Positions 7,336 to 16,709 are shown, counted from the stretch's first letter. The stretch: 61,196 nt of DNA from Myxosarcina sp. GA_180221_E-2-1-MAG-40_15 (GCA_020692205.1 JAIMKV010000023.1:1-61196); one strand, 5' to 3'. Translations and numbers: made by a program. Notes: generated from the letters alone by a model not told the origin.

Positions 7336-8445
7336 TTAACCGAACAGCATTGGTATATATCCTTCAATTAAAATATCAGAATCGATCGCTTTCACTTCAA
7401 CATCTTTTAATTGCAGTGCTTCTGTCATGTTGCTTAAACCTAAGTCACCGACGGGGGATGGTGCGTCTGTGCCGCCGATGATTTTTGGGGCGATAAATGC
7501 CATTACCTTTTGAATTGTACCATCGGCGATCGCTCTAGCTGCTAATGTTCCACCACATTCCCAGAGAACTTTGGATATTCCCTGTTGATATAGATGTTCC
7601 ATAACTATTTTAGGAGTGAGTGCAGCAACGGTAATAAGATCTACTCCTTTAGTGTTCAGTTCTTTTTGCAGTGTAGAGTTATTATTTTCTTCAGTGAAAA
7701 TTAGAGTAGGCGCAACATCAGTATTCCATAGGTTACAGTCGCTGGGTAAATCTAGACTGCGACTCATCACAACTCGCAGCGGATTATGTTCAGTTACGCC
7801 GTGGGTGGTTAAGTTGGGGTTGTCTTGGCGTACTGTGTTTCCCCCAATGATTACCGCATCGCAGGTGCTTCTTACCTGATGTACTAAATGTCGGGCAGCT
7901 TTCCCTGTTACCCAAGCACTATGTCCTTTTATAGTAGCTATTTTGCCATCTAAGGTCATGGCATATTTGAGAATACCAAAAGGCTGTTGATGTATTGTGC
8001 GATAAATAAAAGCTTCATTGAGTTGGCGACAGGCGGTTTCTTCGACACCAACAATAACTTCTATTCCTGCATCTCGTAGTTTTTGGATTCCTCCCCCCGC
8101 AACGCGAGGATCGGGATCAACCATTCCCGCAACTACTTTACCTACCTGTGCTTTGATTAAAGCTTCGGAACAGGGTGGTGTTCTACCGTAGTGGTTGCAA
8201 GGTTCTAGGTTTACATATACCGTTGCACCTTTAGCTTTTTCTCCTGCATCGTTTAGGGCAAATATTTCGGCATGGGGTTGTCCTACTCCTGGATGAAAAC
8301 CTTCACCGATAATTTCACCATCTTTAACTATCACTGAACCGACTAAGGGGTTGGGCGAGGTTTTGCCTGTGGCGCGTTGTGCCAACTGCAAGCACTTTTG
8401 CATCATTTCGACATCAAAAGCTGATATTTTTGGTTTGTTTTCCAT
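7336..8445 (-). CDS. ribD: Riboflavin biosynthesis bifunctional deaminase/reductase RibD
   Basis: RibD carries out the second and third steps of riboflavin synthesis from GTP: deamination of the diaminopyrimidine phosphoribosyl compound, then NADPH-dependent side-chain reduction. The N-terminal zinc deaminase domain has His58-Ala-Glu60 and the PCNHYGRTPPC motif with Cys83 and Cys92 as zinc ligands. The C-terminal reductase domain begins near residue 155 (GILKYAMTLDGKIAT). Length is 369 residues, normal for the family. No other riboflavin gene is adjacent, and no FMN riboswitch is visible in the 350-nt leader, so regulation is probably constitutive. Confidence 0.95.
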   Translation of the reverse strand: MENKPKISAFDVEMMQKCLQLAQRATGKTSPNPLVGSVIVKDGEIIGEGFHPGVGQPHAEIFALNDAGEKAKGATVYVNLEPCNHYGRTPPCSEALIKAQVGKVVAGMVDPDPRVAGGGIQKLRDAGIEVIVGVEETACRQLNEAFIYRTIHQQPFGILKYAMTLDGKIATIKGHSAWVTGKAARHLVHQVRSTCDAVIIGGNTVRQDNPNLTTHGVTEHNPLRVVMSRSLDLPSDCNLWNTDVAPTLIFTEENNNSTLQKELNTKGVDLITVAALTPKIVMEHLYQQGISKVLWECGGTLAARAIADGTIQKVMAFIAPKIIGGTDAPSPVGDLGLSNMTEALQLKDVEVKAIDSDILIEGYIPMLFG

Positions 8446-8797
8446 GGTTAATTTTTAATTATTGTTGCAGTTGGATAGATAAACTAGTCAAAAATATCTC
8501 AAATAACTATTGATTTTGACCAACGCCCACTGCATTCGAGTTATTAGCTTGAGCGTATTAAACAGAATAGTATTTAATCTAGTTTTTAATTGCGATGGAT
8601 TAGAGATCAGTTATGTAAAGCTGGGATGAAAGTTATTGTTCTAAGTATATTCTCAGTCGTCATTAACGAAGATAGCAGATATAACTGCGGGGATAGCTGT
8701 GAGTTGTTTGAGATATTTAGTTTTTAATCTTTTGGGGATTAAAAATTGAACGATCTTTAACCCTCATTTCAGCAAATGCTCAAAAAAATGTAATTCC
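8446..8797. other. Spacer upstream of ribD and a small HTH gene
   Basis: About 350 nt between divergent genes. I see no ORF, tRNA, riboswitch or strong hairpin, and no HIP1 site. It must hold the ribD promoter on the - strand. Confidence 0.4.
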
Positions 8798-9037
8798 GTG
8801 ATCGAAATAAATATTATTAGTGCTAGTCCTGGTATTAGTACTCAGGAGCAAATTTTCCAGATAATTGAAGCTAGAAGCACAGGGATAACAATTAAGGAAA
8901 TGAATAAAATTCTTAATCGTCCCATCTCGATGATTCAGGTTCATCTCAAGGACTTGATTGCGACTAAAGCGATCTTTACTCGTGAAAATAAGGCTGGGGT
9001 AGGTTTGATTTACTATCCTAGTAAAAATGTAAGCTAG
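8798..9037 (+). CDS. Small winged-helix-like protein
   Basis: A 79-residue protein starting at GTG 8798. The region EQIFQIIEARSTGITIKEMN, followed by RPISMIQVHLKDLIATKAIF and a final strand GVGLIYYP, has the helix-turn-helix-wing pattern of MarR/ArsR-like regulators reduced to one domain. No ligand-binding part is present. It precedes a secreted glycosidase gene by 18 nt, so the two may be co-transcribed. No clear Shine-Dalgarno sequence is seen. The specific family was not recognised and the DNA-binding role is an inference from pattern. Confidence 0.55.
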   Translation: MIEINIISASPGISTQEQIFQIIEARSTGITIKEMNKILNRPISMIQVHLKDLIATKAIFTRENKAGVGLIYYPSKNVS

Positions 9038-9055
9038 TAAAAAACATTATTATAT

Positions 9056-9931
9056 ATGAAACAGCCTGGACGGGCGATCGCTACTTGGGTTTTTTTGGGC
9101 ATGGTTTTAGCTTTTGCCTTCGCTTTTCAGGCTCAATCGGCATCAAATAAGCAGATCCACTATCAGACTATCGAGCGATCGCAATATACTATCCATACGG
9201 TTACTATTCCCCACAACAGTAACTATTTAGTTAGTCCAGATCTATCTGGTGAACTACAAGATATCTCTAAATTTGCCTCAGACAAGCAGGATAAGGTAGT
9301 GGCTGGAATTAACGGTGGTTATTTCGATCCTGTAAATCAGAAAACTACTTCTTTTATCGTTCAGCGAGCAAAGATCGTTGCCGATCCGCGTTTTAACGAA
9401 CGGCTGGTAGATAACCCCGATCTCAAGCAATACCTAAGAAAAATAATTAATCGGGCTGAATTTCGTCGCTACCCTTGTGGATCGAAGACGCAATACGATA
9501 TTCAGCTACACTTCTCACCCATACGTACTAATTGTACCTTAATTGAGTCTTTAGGGGGAGGCCCTGGTTTATTGCCTCAAGATAGTTCCGTAGCCGAGGC
9601 ATTTATTGCCTATCAAGATGGGGAGAAGATTCGTGATGCGATCGGTAGTGATAGTTTAAACGCCAGGAGTGCAGTAGGCATTAGTAAAGAAGGTAATGTG
9701 ATTTTGGCAATGGTGGCGCAGCAGCCAGATCAACCATTAAATTCAGGTATATCTATTCCAGAACTTGCTAACGTTTTATCTAGCCTTGGGGCAGTTAAAG
9801 CAATGAACCTCGATGGGGGCAGTTCGGCTTCTCTTTATTACGATGGTCAGGCAATTTACGGCAGGGTAGATTCAGAGGGAAATGAGATCCAAAGACCGAT
9901 AAAGTCTGTTTTGCTGGTAGTTAAACAATAG
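9056..9931 (+). CDS. Phosphodiester glycosidase family (NAGPA/DUF2233) exported protein
   Basis: A 291-residue protein with an N-terminal hydrophobic signal or anchor (residues about 8-28, ending near QAQSAS), so it acts outside the cytoplasm. The domain has the conserved GINGGYFDP motif at residues 84-92 and a C-terminal NLDGGSSASLYYDGQ motif, which are the core of the NAGPA family that hydrolyses N-acetylglucosamine-1-phosphodiesters or related sugar phosphodiesters. The substrate here is unknown; cell-wall or exopolysaccharide phosphodiesters are plausible. Confidence 0.85.
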   Translation: MKQPGRAIATWVFLGMVLAFAFAFQAQSASNKQIHYQTIERSQYTIHTVTIPHNSNYLVSPDLSGELQDISKFASDKQDKVVAGINGGYFDPVNQKTTSFIVQRAKIVADPRFNERLVDNPDLKQYLRKIINRAEFRRYPCGSKTQYDIQLHFSPIRTNCTLIESLGGGPGLLPQDSSVAEAFIAYQDGEKIRDAIGSDSLNARSAVGISKEGNVILAMVAQQPDQPLNSGISIPELANVLSSLGAVKAMNLDGGSSASLYYDGQAIYGRVDSEGNEIQRPIKSVLLVVKQ

Positions 9932-9967
9932 AATTATGATCGGCGAATTAGTGTTTATTGTTTAAAC

Positions 9968-10438
9968 ATGGAAGAATTACTAGAACTAAAAGAACAAATA
10001 GTCAAAGGAGATTTAGTTGCTGCGTTAGCAATTGTTGATGAGCTAGAAACTATGAGCCGTCAAGATAAAATTAATACCTTGGAAAGTTTTTTGGTAGTTT
10101 TGCTGGTTCATTTAATTAAAATTCAAGTAGAGAAAAGAGTAACTCGTAGCTGGCGTAACTCAATCATCAACAGCGTAACGCAAATTCAAATTAGAAATAG
10201 GTTAGGTAAAAAATCTAATTACATATATGAATGGGATGAACATTATCAAAACAAATTATTCACGGCAATTCGACAAGCTGCGGAAGAAGTTTTTGGTGGG
10301 ATTGAGATTGAAGAATTAGAAGCAAAAATAAATTACAGTCAACTACAAGAGGATACCAAAAAGCTGTTGACAATTATTTATTCACAAACAGAAAGAGAAA
10401 TTGTCAACTTTATTAGAGGTAAATACATTGTTGCCTAA
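9968..10438 (+). CDS. DUF29-like protein
   Basis: A 156-residue, mostly helical protein. The segment LESFLVVLLVHLIKIQVEKR followed by SWRNSIINSV resembles the central helices of DUF29 proteins such as the one at 3760-4203, but the N-terminus is different and the similarity is weaker. There is no signal peptide. It begins 37 nt after the glycosidase gene and may be read from the same transcript. The function is unknown. Confidence 0.6.
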   Translation: MEELLELKEQIVKGDLVAALAIVDELETMSRQDKINTLESFLVVLLVHLIKIQVEKRVTRSWRNSIINSVTQIQIRNRLGKKSNYIYEWDEHYQNKLFTAIRQAAEEVFGGIEIEELEAKINYSQLQEDTKKLLTIIYSQTEREIVNFIRGKYIVA

Positions 10439-10462
10439 AAATGCGATCGCATTTTACTTCAA

Positions 10463-11908
10463 TCAATCATCTGATTCTAAATTACTAAATAGCTCGCTCC
10501 AGTTAGTCTCACCCTGCTGTTCTTCTTTTACTTCAAAAGTTTTATTCACTGCTTCAGGTAAGTTAATTGCCTGGATACAGAGTTCTGCTATGGCATCTCT
10601 GCTTACTTGTCCTTTAAGATTGTCTCCTTGTTCGGCGTAAAGGATCTTATTTCCTGGTTGCTCGGTTAAGGCGCAGGGACGAACAATAGTATAGGTTAAA
10701 CCACTAGATTTGATCGCTTCTTCTCCCCGCAGCTTCCAGGTTAAAATTCCTCCTAGCTGTTCATTCATCCGCACCGCAGGAGGTTCTTCTTCTAAGTTAA
10801 TTCCGGGACGATTAGGGCGAGTTACTCCCGCCGAACTTACTTGAACTAACTGAGGCTTGGCTTTGCCTCCGTAGGCTTTAATGTATTCAATTTTTAGCTG
10901 AAAAGAACCTGCTTCAAACTTGGGATTTAGTTCCCCATCGTATTCAAACTTACTGAGCATTAACTGCATTGAGTAAACTTTCTCAGCATCTAATTGAGTT
11001 GCTGACTCGACAGTTTTGGCTCGAAATACGGGAATTAAATCTTTAAACGGAATACGAATTGTTGTCGGGAAGTTATAAACTGTATCAAAAGAATAACAAT
11101 AACCTATCCCGTCCCATTTACCTTCACAGCGAGTAATAAATTTATAGCGTTTTCCATCGCCTATTACTTTTAGTTCAATGCCTTCATAATCTGATAAATC
11201 TATTGGTGGTTCAAAATTGCGAGTACGCACCGAGGCAAAACCACCATTATTATCCGTAGAAACAATACCCGAAAAAATCGCTTTGTCGTCCACTAAACGA
11301 ATATTGCTTTGGCTTACTCCTCCCATGACCACATCGTCTACTGCACCCCAGGTTTCTTTAATATTGGCGTTAGGATTAGTAAAGTCAAAAATTATTTTTT
11401 CTGTGGCAGCACTAATGTGTTGCGAGACAACTTCAACTAAATTTTTGATTCCCTCATACTCAACTAGTTCAGGTGTATCTACCACCTCTGGTAAATAGAA
11501 CTTAATCCCTTGGTAATATTTTTCCCGCGTTGGTGTATCTCCTTCGACTGGCTGTACTTTTGTGCCTGTACAGCAAATTACTGCGGTTACTCCTTGCATC
11601 ATTTCTGGTTTAAGAGTTTTGGGAATAGTTATGTCCGCTTCAAATAGCTCTACTTGCTCTCCCAGAATTTGTTTGGCTTTGGCTACGTCTCTAACCAAAG
11701 CTCTAACTCGATAATTTTGGGCGAGTAATTTTTTAGTTACCCGTTTACCAACTCCACCTGTCGCACCCGCTACTAGAATTACCATGTTTATACGTCGATT
11801 AGATTTTGATTGGCTAGGCTGAAATATCCGTTGCCAAAAATCAATTTGAGGAATAATCTCGAAATAAGTTAAAGTCTGCCAAAATCTACCCAAATTCCAA
11901 TTAGCCAC
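10463..11908 (-). CDS. SDR NAD(P)-binding protein with inserted CIA30 domain (HCF173-like)
   Basis: An atypical short-chain dehydrogenase of 481 residues. The Rossmann motif GATGGVGKR is at residues 48-56. A CIA30 domain, recognisable by DFTNPNANIKETWGAVDDVVMGG without its long tail, occupies roughly residues 170-335 and splits the SDR fold, whose C-terminal part ends the protein (LTYTIVRPCAL). The same architecture occurs in plant HCF173, which promotes psbA mRNA translation and photosystem II assembly. A related photosynthesis role is possible but inferred. An alternative start at Met42 exists, but the WNLGRFWQTLTYFEIIP leader looks conserved, so the long form is kept. Confidence 0.8.
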   Translation of the reverse strand: MANWNLGRFWQTLTYFEIIPQIDFWQRIFQPSQSKSNRRINMVILVAGATGGVGKRVTKKLLAQNYRVRALVRDVAKAKQILGEQVELFEADITIPKTLKPEMMQGVTAVICCTGTKVQPVEGDTPTREKYYQGIKFYLPEVVDTPELVEYEGIKNLVEVVSQHISAATEKIIFDFTNPNANIKETWGAVDDVVMGGVSQSNIRLVDDKAIFSGIVSTDNNGGFASVRTRNFEPPIDLSDYEGIELKVIGDGKRYKFITRCEGKWDGIGYCYSFDTVYNFPTTIRIPFKDLIPVFRAKTVESATQLDAEKVYSMQLMLSKFEYDGELNPKFEAGSFQLKIEYIKAYGGKAKPQLVQVSSAGVTRPNRPGINLEEEPPAVRMNEQLGGILTWKLRGEEAIKSSGLTYTIVRPCALTEQPGNKILYAEQGDNLKGQVSRDAIAELCIQAINLPEAVNKTFEVKEEQQGETNWSELFSNLESDD

Positions 11909-12033
11909 GATATCCTACAAAAGCTTCGCTCTAGTTTATCTTAGATCTTAAATCAGATATCATCATGCACACCGATAGTTTTAATTTAGTTGTTAAGTAG
12001 CTCACCAAAAATTGGGCATTTTAGCTTTCTACT

Positions 12034-13089
12034 CTACCAATAATTGGTAATAACTTTGCGATGCAGCGTAATATTTGCACGAATAAAAACGCTAAGGTCA
12101 ACTACAAATGCCAAGGTGGCAATAGGAATTCGTAATAAGGCTTTAAAGAGAGAATGATTTTTTAAAGCCCGATAGCGACGGAAAACTAATGAAATTGGAA
12201 TAATCCACCAGCTTCTTTTAGGTATGAAATTTTTGACAAAATCGTTTAGCCAAAAATGGTTTTCTGAATTCATCTTGGCAATTAGCATACCTGCCGTTAG
12301 CTGTTCATTACATCTTGCTTCAAAGTACTGAGTTAGAAAAATATTAATTACTATACCAACAACAACTCTAACCTCATGATTAAGTAATTCAAAAGGATTA
12401 ATATATGCTTCAAAAATGTGAGACGCTTCTGTTACTCTGACAATTCTTTTGTCAAAAGTAGGATTTTTTAGCGTAAAGTTTTCGCTAATTATCATTTGAG
12501 TTAAAAACCCATCTTCTACCGGTAAACCTGGCGGCATCCATATATTACGCAATACTGAGGCGCGAGCGCAATAAAGTTGTCCACAAATATATAATTGACC
12601 TTCATTAGAAGATTTAGAAACTGCTACCGAAAGTTGTTCTAGAAAGCTTTTGTTATTTTTTAATTCGACATCTTTGATTGGTCGATCTAAAGCTATCCAA
12701 TATTCTGGATTTTCCTTTAATACGTCCAGCATTTTAGCTAATGTATCTGGAGCATACATTTCAATGTCTGCATCCATAAAGCAGAATAAATCAGCATCCT
12801 TAGCCGAAAATTGATGAACAAATAAATTCCAAGCATTACTTTTACCTGATTCAGTTACCTCACAAATTTTCCACTGAAATAAATCTGAATTTACCTTTGC
12901 TGCAAGATTTTTCAAGTTTTTTTGTGCTACTTCCGCTGTATTATCTGTACAACCATTGGGAATAACTATAATTTCAACAAAATTTCCGTGGTTTAAATTT
13001 TTTAACCAGCTTTGCTGCCATAGCGAACGTAGTAAAGTAGGAATAGAATGTGCTTCGTTGTGAGCGAGAATAGCAACACTGAGTTTCAT
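12034..13089 (-). CDS. Glycosyltransferase family 2
   Basis: A 351-residue GT-A fold glycosyltransferase. It starts with SVAILAHNEAHSIPTLLRSL, the nucleotide-sugar-binding strand of GT2, and has the metal-binding DAD motif at residues 106-108 (FMDADIEMY). Another family-typical segment, PPGLPVEDGFLTQM, holds the ED pair expected near the catalytic base. The C-terminal 70 residues are basic and hydrophobic and may contact the membrane. The sugar donor and acceptor cannot be told. It is a monocistronic gene with no polysaccharide cluster around it. Confidence 0.85.
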   Translation of the reverse strand: MKLSVAILAHNEAHSIPTLLRSLWQQSWLKNLNHGNFVEIIVIPNGCTDNTAEVAQKNLKNLAAKVNSDLFQWKICEVTESGKSNAWNLFVHQFSAKDADLFCFMDADIEMYAPDTLAKMLDVLKENPEYWIALDRPIKDVELKNNKSFLEQLSVAVSKSSNEGQLYICGQLYCARASVLRNIWMPPGLPVEDGFLTQMIISENFTLKNPTFDKRIVRVTEASHIFEAYINPFELLNHEVRVVVGIVINIFLTQYFEARCNEQLTAGMLIAKMNSENHFWLNDFVKNFIPKRSWWIIPISLVFRRYRALKNHSLFKALLRIPIATLAFVVDLSVFIRANITLHRKVITNYW

Positions 13090-13411
13090 GAATTATGCTT
13101 TTAATATTTACAGAAATACGTCAACTAAAACTTTCGTTCTTTAGCCCAAGCCTAGTAATATTTAGTTTATTTTGCCATATTTGCTAATCAATTTTGTACT
13201 AGTAAGGTTTGAGATATGCTGATCTTATCAATAAGTATAGTTCACAGCTACAGCTATAAAATTCAAGCAAATAATAATAAATATTTAGATTATAAAGTAA
13301 TTACTATACGGTAAAAATTATGTCAATTAATTAAAACTTAGATCCAAAATTACTATTGAGATGAAATCTACAGCACTCGATTAATTTTTCTTTAACTGAA
13401 GGAAAAACTGT
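13090..13411. other. Spacer without recognised features
   Basis: About 320 AT-rich nt between the glycosyltransferase gene and the 3' end of the DUF4126 gene. I see no ORF, RNA gene or strong inverted repeat. Confidence 0.4.
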
Positions 13412-13999
13412 TTAAGTCTCTGATTTTTCTTGCTTACGTTTCCAAGCAGCAATAAACTTAGTCAGTTTAACTATCACTAAGATTAACAAACCCAACACTA
13501 AAGCCATTGCTAAGGGTAGTATCGTTAGAGCTAAAATTGACAAAACACCAGAACTTAGAGCTTCAGTAGTTGCTACTAAAAAATTACCTATACCCCCTGT
13601 CATTCCAGTAAAAGTTAGCCTAGTTATAGCAGTAAAAGCGACGATAATACCTGCCGTACCGCCTCCTGCGATCGCGGCTACTACCCACCACACTAATAAT
13701 GAATCAACATCTGTTAAAGTGGCAGCGCTCAACAATGTACCGATGGTTACTGCGGTAGGAATTTCAATCGTATCCAAAAAGTTATCTACTACAGGAATGT
13801 AATAAGCAAAGATTTCTACTACGGTAGCTATTCCTAAAGCGATCGCCGTAGGATATGTTGCTAACCAATCAAAGCCAGAAGGCAATTCTAAGTCGCCATA
13901 AAGTGCCGCTAAACTCAACGCTAACGGAGGTACAAACAGGCGAAATCCAGAAGCTGCACTAAGGGTAACTCCTAGACCAAGTGCCAGAATAATTTCCAT
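13412..13999 (-). CDS. DUF4126 membrane protein
   Basis: A polytopic membrane protein of 195 residues when started at the ATG at 13999 (MEIILALGLGVTLSAASGFR). A longer frame reaches 14098, but those 33 residues are polar and unlike the family. The protein is typical DUF4126: SAASGFRLFVPPLALSLAA at the N-terminus, a DWLATYPTAIALGIATVVEI segment, then PVVDNFLDTIEIP and three or four more hydrophobic helices. The C-terminus is short and basic. The function is unknown. Confidence 0.8.
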   Translation of the reverse strand: MEIILALGLGVTLSAASGFRLFVPPLALSLAALYGDLELPSGFDWLATYPTAIALGIATVVEIFAYYIPVVDNFLDTIEIPTAVTIGTLLSAATLTDVDSLLVWWVVAAIAGGGTAGIIVAFTAITRLTFTGMTGGIGNFLVATTEALSSGVLSILALTILPLAMALVLGLLILVIVKLTKFIAAWKRKQEKSET

Positions 14000-14354
14000 C
14001 TTCTCAAGAGAATACTTTTGGTTAATATAGCAAATCCTCACGTGACACAATTTATTAGCAGGTGATGCTTTGGTAACTGTCAACTTATTTAGACTCAAAC
14101 AATTAACAACTTGTACGATAGTTGCAAACGGCTTGAATATCTATATCAATAAATTGAGCGCATTTTGTTCAAAATTTAGCAAAAACCGATATTAGCTTAA
14201 AGACTTTAGTTATTTTCTTAAGTTAACTTTAAATACCAATACTCAGTCATAAGTAATGTAGATATTGTAGTTTTAGTGGGCAATGTTTTACACGCCGAGA
14301 GTTAAAGCGATTAAAGACTGCAACATCTTGCCCACCCGAAATTAATATAGAAAT
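14000..14354. other. Spacer upstream of the DUF4126 gene
   Basis: About 355 nt between two genes on the - strand. It holds a non-conserved upstream extension of the DUF4126 frame and AT-rich sequence. No RNA gene or clear terminator was recognised. Confidence 0.35.
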
Positions 14355-14837
14355 TTAACCGCCGTATTCCCAACCAGTGCTGGATAATAGTAATTGATCA
14401 CCTTCGCGATGAATACCAGAAGCAATTACTTCCCCCACATACACAGTATGATCTCCTTCTTCTACTGTACCGACAACTTGACACTCAATGTATCCTAAAG
14501 AGTCCTTAATAATTGGACACCCTGTCTTTTCTCCCTCATAAAACTCCACATCTTCAAATTTGTTACCGACACGAGTTTTGGGTTTAAAGAAAGATGCAGC
14601 TAGATCTTTTTGTCCTGCTTCTAAAAAACTAATGGCAAATACTCGGGTATTTTCAATCATTTCATGAGAAATAGTCCCTTTTTTGACACAGTTTACTACC
14701 AAGGGTGGTTCAAAAGAAGATTGCATTAGCCAGCTAACGGTAAAACCATTCATTTCATCGCCTTCTTTGACACCACAAATGTATAATCCGTGAGGAATTT
14801 TACGTAGCATTGTTTTTTTTGCTTTCTGGTCTAACAA
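14355..14837 (-). CDS. Flavin reductase family protein
   Basis: A 160-residue FMN-binding split-barrel protein. The N-terminal part, HGLYICGVKEGDEMNGFTVSW, followed by QSSFEPPLVVNCVKKG, is the flavin reductase-like domain that binds FMN and uses NAD(P)H. The same domain forms the C-terminus of cyanobacterial flavodiiron proteins, but here it stands alone without the diiron and flavodoxin parts. The TTG start at 14837 is supported by AAGGAG located 8 nt upstream. The exact electron partner is unknown. Confidence 0.85.
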   Translation of the reverse strand: MLDQKAKKTMLRKIPHGLYICGVKEGDEMNGFTVSWLMQSSFEPPLVVNCVKKGTISHEMIENTRVFAISFLEAGQKDLAASFFKPKTRVGNKFEDVEFYEGEKTGCPIIKDSLGYIECQVVGTVEEGDHTVYVGEVIASGIHREGDQLLLSSTGWEYGG

Positions 14838-14950
14838 AATTCTTGCTCCTTAACTTAGAATTATCTCGCAACAGTGTATCAAGCTTCGGTAGTTAGAAAA
14901 ACCTTCTTTGGTTATAAACTTTAATACTTAGCGTTAGTTAAATATTAAAT

Positions 14951-15544
14951 ATGGCATCAGCAAACCGACTTATTGGATTGACTGGCGGAATTGGTACAGG
15001 AAAAACCACCGTATCAAATTACTTGGCAGAGAAACATAATTTACCAGTTTTGGATGCAGATGTTTATGCCAGACAAGCAGTTGCCCAAAACTCTTCTATA
15101 TTACAAACTATATTGGCACGATATGGCGATCGCGTTAAATTACCAGATAATAGTCTAAATCGCTCTGCTTTGGGAGAAATTATTTTTAATGACCCCATCG
15201 AGAAACAATGGCTAGAAAGCCAAATTCATCCTTTTGTCCGCGAGCGCTTTACACAAGAATTACAGTGTGCTAAAAGCGATACAATAGTATTGGCTATTCC
15301 GCTTTTATTTGAAGCCCATTTAACTGACATGGTGACAGAGATTTGGGTAGTCAGTTGCGATCGCGCTTCCCAAATGGCTCGATTGCAACAGCGTAACGGT
15401 TTAACGTCTCAGCAAGCGCAGGCGAGAATTGACAATCAACTGCCTTTGTCAGAAAAAGCTGCTTTAGCTGATGTTGTCCTCAATAATGACGCAGATTTAA
15501 AATATTTGTATGCTCAAGTAGATTTAGCCTTGACTCAAATCTGA
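14951..15544 (+). CDS. coaE: Dephospho-CoA kinase
   Basis: CoaE phosphorylates the 3'-hydroxyl of dephospho-CoA, the last step of coenzyme A synthesis. The Walker A motif GGIGTGKTT is at residues 12-20, LDADVYARQAV follows near residue 36, and the lid region contains QMARLQQRNGLT. At 197 residues the length is normal. It is a single gene, divergent from the flavin reductase gene. A HIP1 octamer overlaps its coding region near 15127. Confidence 0.95.
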   Translation: MASANRLIGLTGGIGTGKTTVSNYLAEKHNLPVLDADVYARQAVAQNSSILQTILARYGDRVKLPDNSLNRSALGEIIFNDPIEKQWLESQIHPFVRERFTQELQCAKSDTIVLAIPLLFEAHLTDMVTEIWVVSCDRASQMARLQQRNGLTSQQAQARIDNQLPLSEKAALADVVLNNDADLKYLYAQVDLALTQI

Positions 15545-15747
15545 AATTTGAAAATTCTATGAAGTTGAATTACGATTACTTCATTTTAGTAAATTAGTAA
15601 CAATAGTTACAGAAATAAACTATATTATATATTGTGAGATGCCAAAAAATATCTCTATTTGATTGACCTCTTTAAGATCAAACGAGGTTACATAATTATT
15701 ACTGCTGAACCATATAGAAAATCATATTTCAGATTAGAGGTAAAACT

Positions 15748-15933
15748 ATGAGACTACAATTTAGAGGAAAAACTTATGAACGTCCTAATTTAGACATGGA
15801 CGTAAGTGAAGGCGAAGTTGGTGGAATATATCGCGGTACAGCTTGGAAAGTGCATTATCTTAAAGAACAACATCATCGCAACCAAATCAAGTCAGATTTG
15901 ACTTACCGTGGTATTCACTATATTAAAGACTAG
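15748..15933 (+). CDS. DUF4278 small protein
   Basis: A 61-residue protein of the cyanobacterial DUF4278 family. The start MRLQFRGKTYE and the later GGIYRGTAWKVHY and LTYRGIHYIKD motifs show the family's repeated basic-aromatic strand pattern. It is soluble with no signal. The family has no known function, and members often occur in several copies per genome. AGAGG at 15735-15739 acts as the ribosome binding site. A 10-bp hairpin lies just downstream. Confidence 0.85.
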   Translation: MRLQFRGKTYERPNLDMDVSEGEVGGIYRGTAWKVHYLKEQHHRNQIKSDLTYRGIHYIKD

Positions 15934-15944
15934 TTGTTTGAAAT

Positions 15945-15969
15945 AAGGCATTTAACTAATAAATGCCTT
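15945..15969 (+). terminator. Hairpin downstream of the DUF4278 gene
   Basis: Perfect 10-bp stem AAGGCATTTA / TAAATGCCTT with a 5-nt loop, starting 12 nt after the stop codon. The following GATATTTCT has only a weak T-run, so intrinsic termination is likely but not certain. Confidence 0.6.
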
Positions 15970-16080
15970 GATATTTCTAGTAATCAACTATCAACTAAAC
16001 TTGAATTTGTATCGGCGACGTTGCTGAATCAAGGTATGGTTTAAAAATTTTATTTGCAACTAGCAACCTGAAACAGCGCG

Positions 16081-16200
16081 TGGGGGATGCAGAGGCTTAT
16101 CCAACCACGTATATTAGCTTTTAGCCCTTCTGGTTCAGCAGTTTTCTCAACGGAGAATACCTCCGCAACGAAAGTGCTTCACTGCGAACCATCGCTCTTT
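16081..16200. repeat. Palindromic dispersed-repeat-like sequence
   Basis: Within the gene-free 15934-16272 stretch, GGTTCAGCAGT (16132-16142) pairs with ACTGCGAACC (16191-16200) with one bulged A. Inside it CGGAG (16151-16155) pairs with CTCCG (16161-16165). Just upstream, TGGGGGATGC at 16081 resembles GGGGGATGC near 55095. The GC-rich, hairpin-forming make-up inside an AT-rich spacer suggests a dispersed intergenic repeat. Confidence 0.45.
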
Positions 16201-16272
16201 TCGCTTTCATACTTTAAATCCGCAACGCCATATCTGCTTTAGTTATTTTTGGGATTAAGAAAAATAAAAGCA

Positions 16273-16671
16273 ATGTTAAATTTATCTGCTTATTCATCAA
16301 ATAATCGACCACACAGCTTTAAAGAAGAAGCAACTGGTACAGAAATTTTTTGTCGGCAGACAAAACTGAAGCTGCCTCGCCATATATCTTCACTAGAAAG
16401 CAAAGCCCACGTCAATGCCAGTAATTTGGACGCAATTAATCATCAGCCTAAAATAGGCTCGAACAATTTAGATTCTGATCAAGCAGAAGCAATTGATTTG
16501 GCTGTAAGTATCCTCAAATATCAGCTAAAGAATTACACCTCAAAACAGAAGCATTTAGAAAATGTACGCTCTAACTTAAGGCATCGTTTGCAGGTAGCTC
16601 AGACGCAGGGAAACATTCAGTTAGTGCATATCTTGGAAGAGGAGTTTAGACAGTTGGAAACGAGTTTTTAA
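16273..16671 (+). CDS. Hypothetical protein with C-terminal helical region
   Basis: A 132-residue protein that I do not recognise. The start is placed at ATG 16273; an upstream TTG at 16249 would add eight residues. The N-terminal half is polar and probably disordered. The C-terminal half (QAEAIDLAVSILKYQLKNY, then KHLENVRSNLRHRLQVAQ and a Glu-rich end) is predicted to form one or two long amphipathic helices able to make a coiled coil. There is no signal peptide or membrane segment. The neighbours do not suggest a function. Confidence 0.55.
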   Translation: MLNLSAYSSNNRPHSFKEEATGTEIFCRQTKLKLPRHISSLESKAHVNASNLDAINHQPKIGSNNLDSDQAEAIDLAVSILKYQLKNYTSKQKHLENVRSNLRHRLQVAQTQGNIQLVHILEEEFRQLETSF

Positions 16672-16709
16672 GTCCAGCCGTTGATTATTGATTCAGCTAA
16701 CAACATTGC

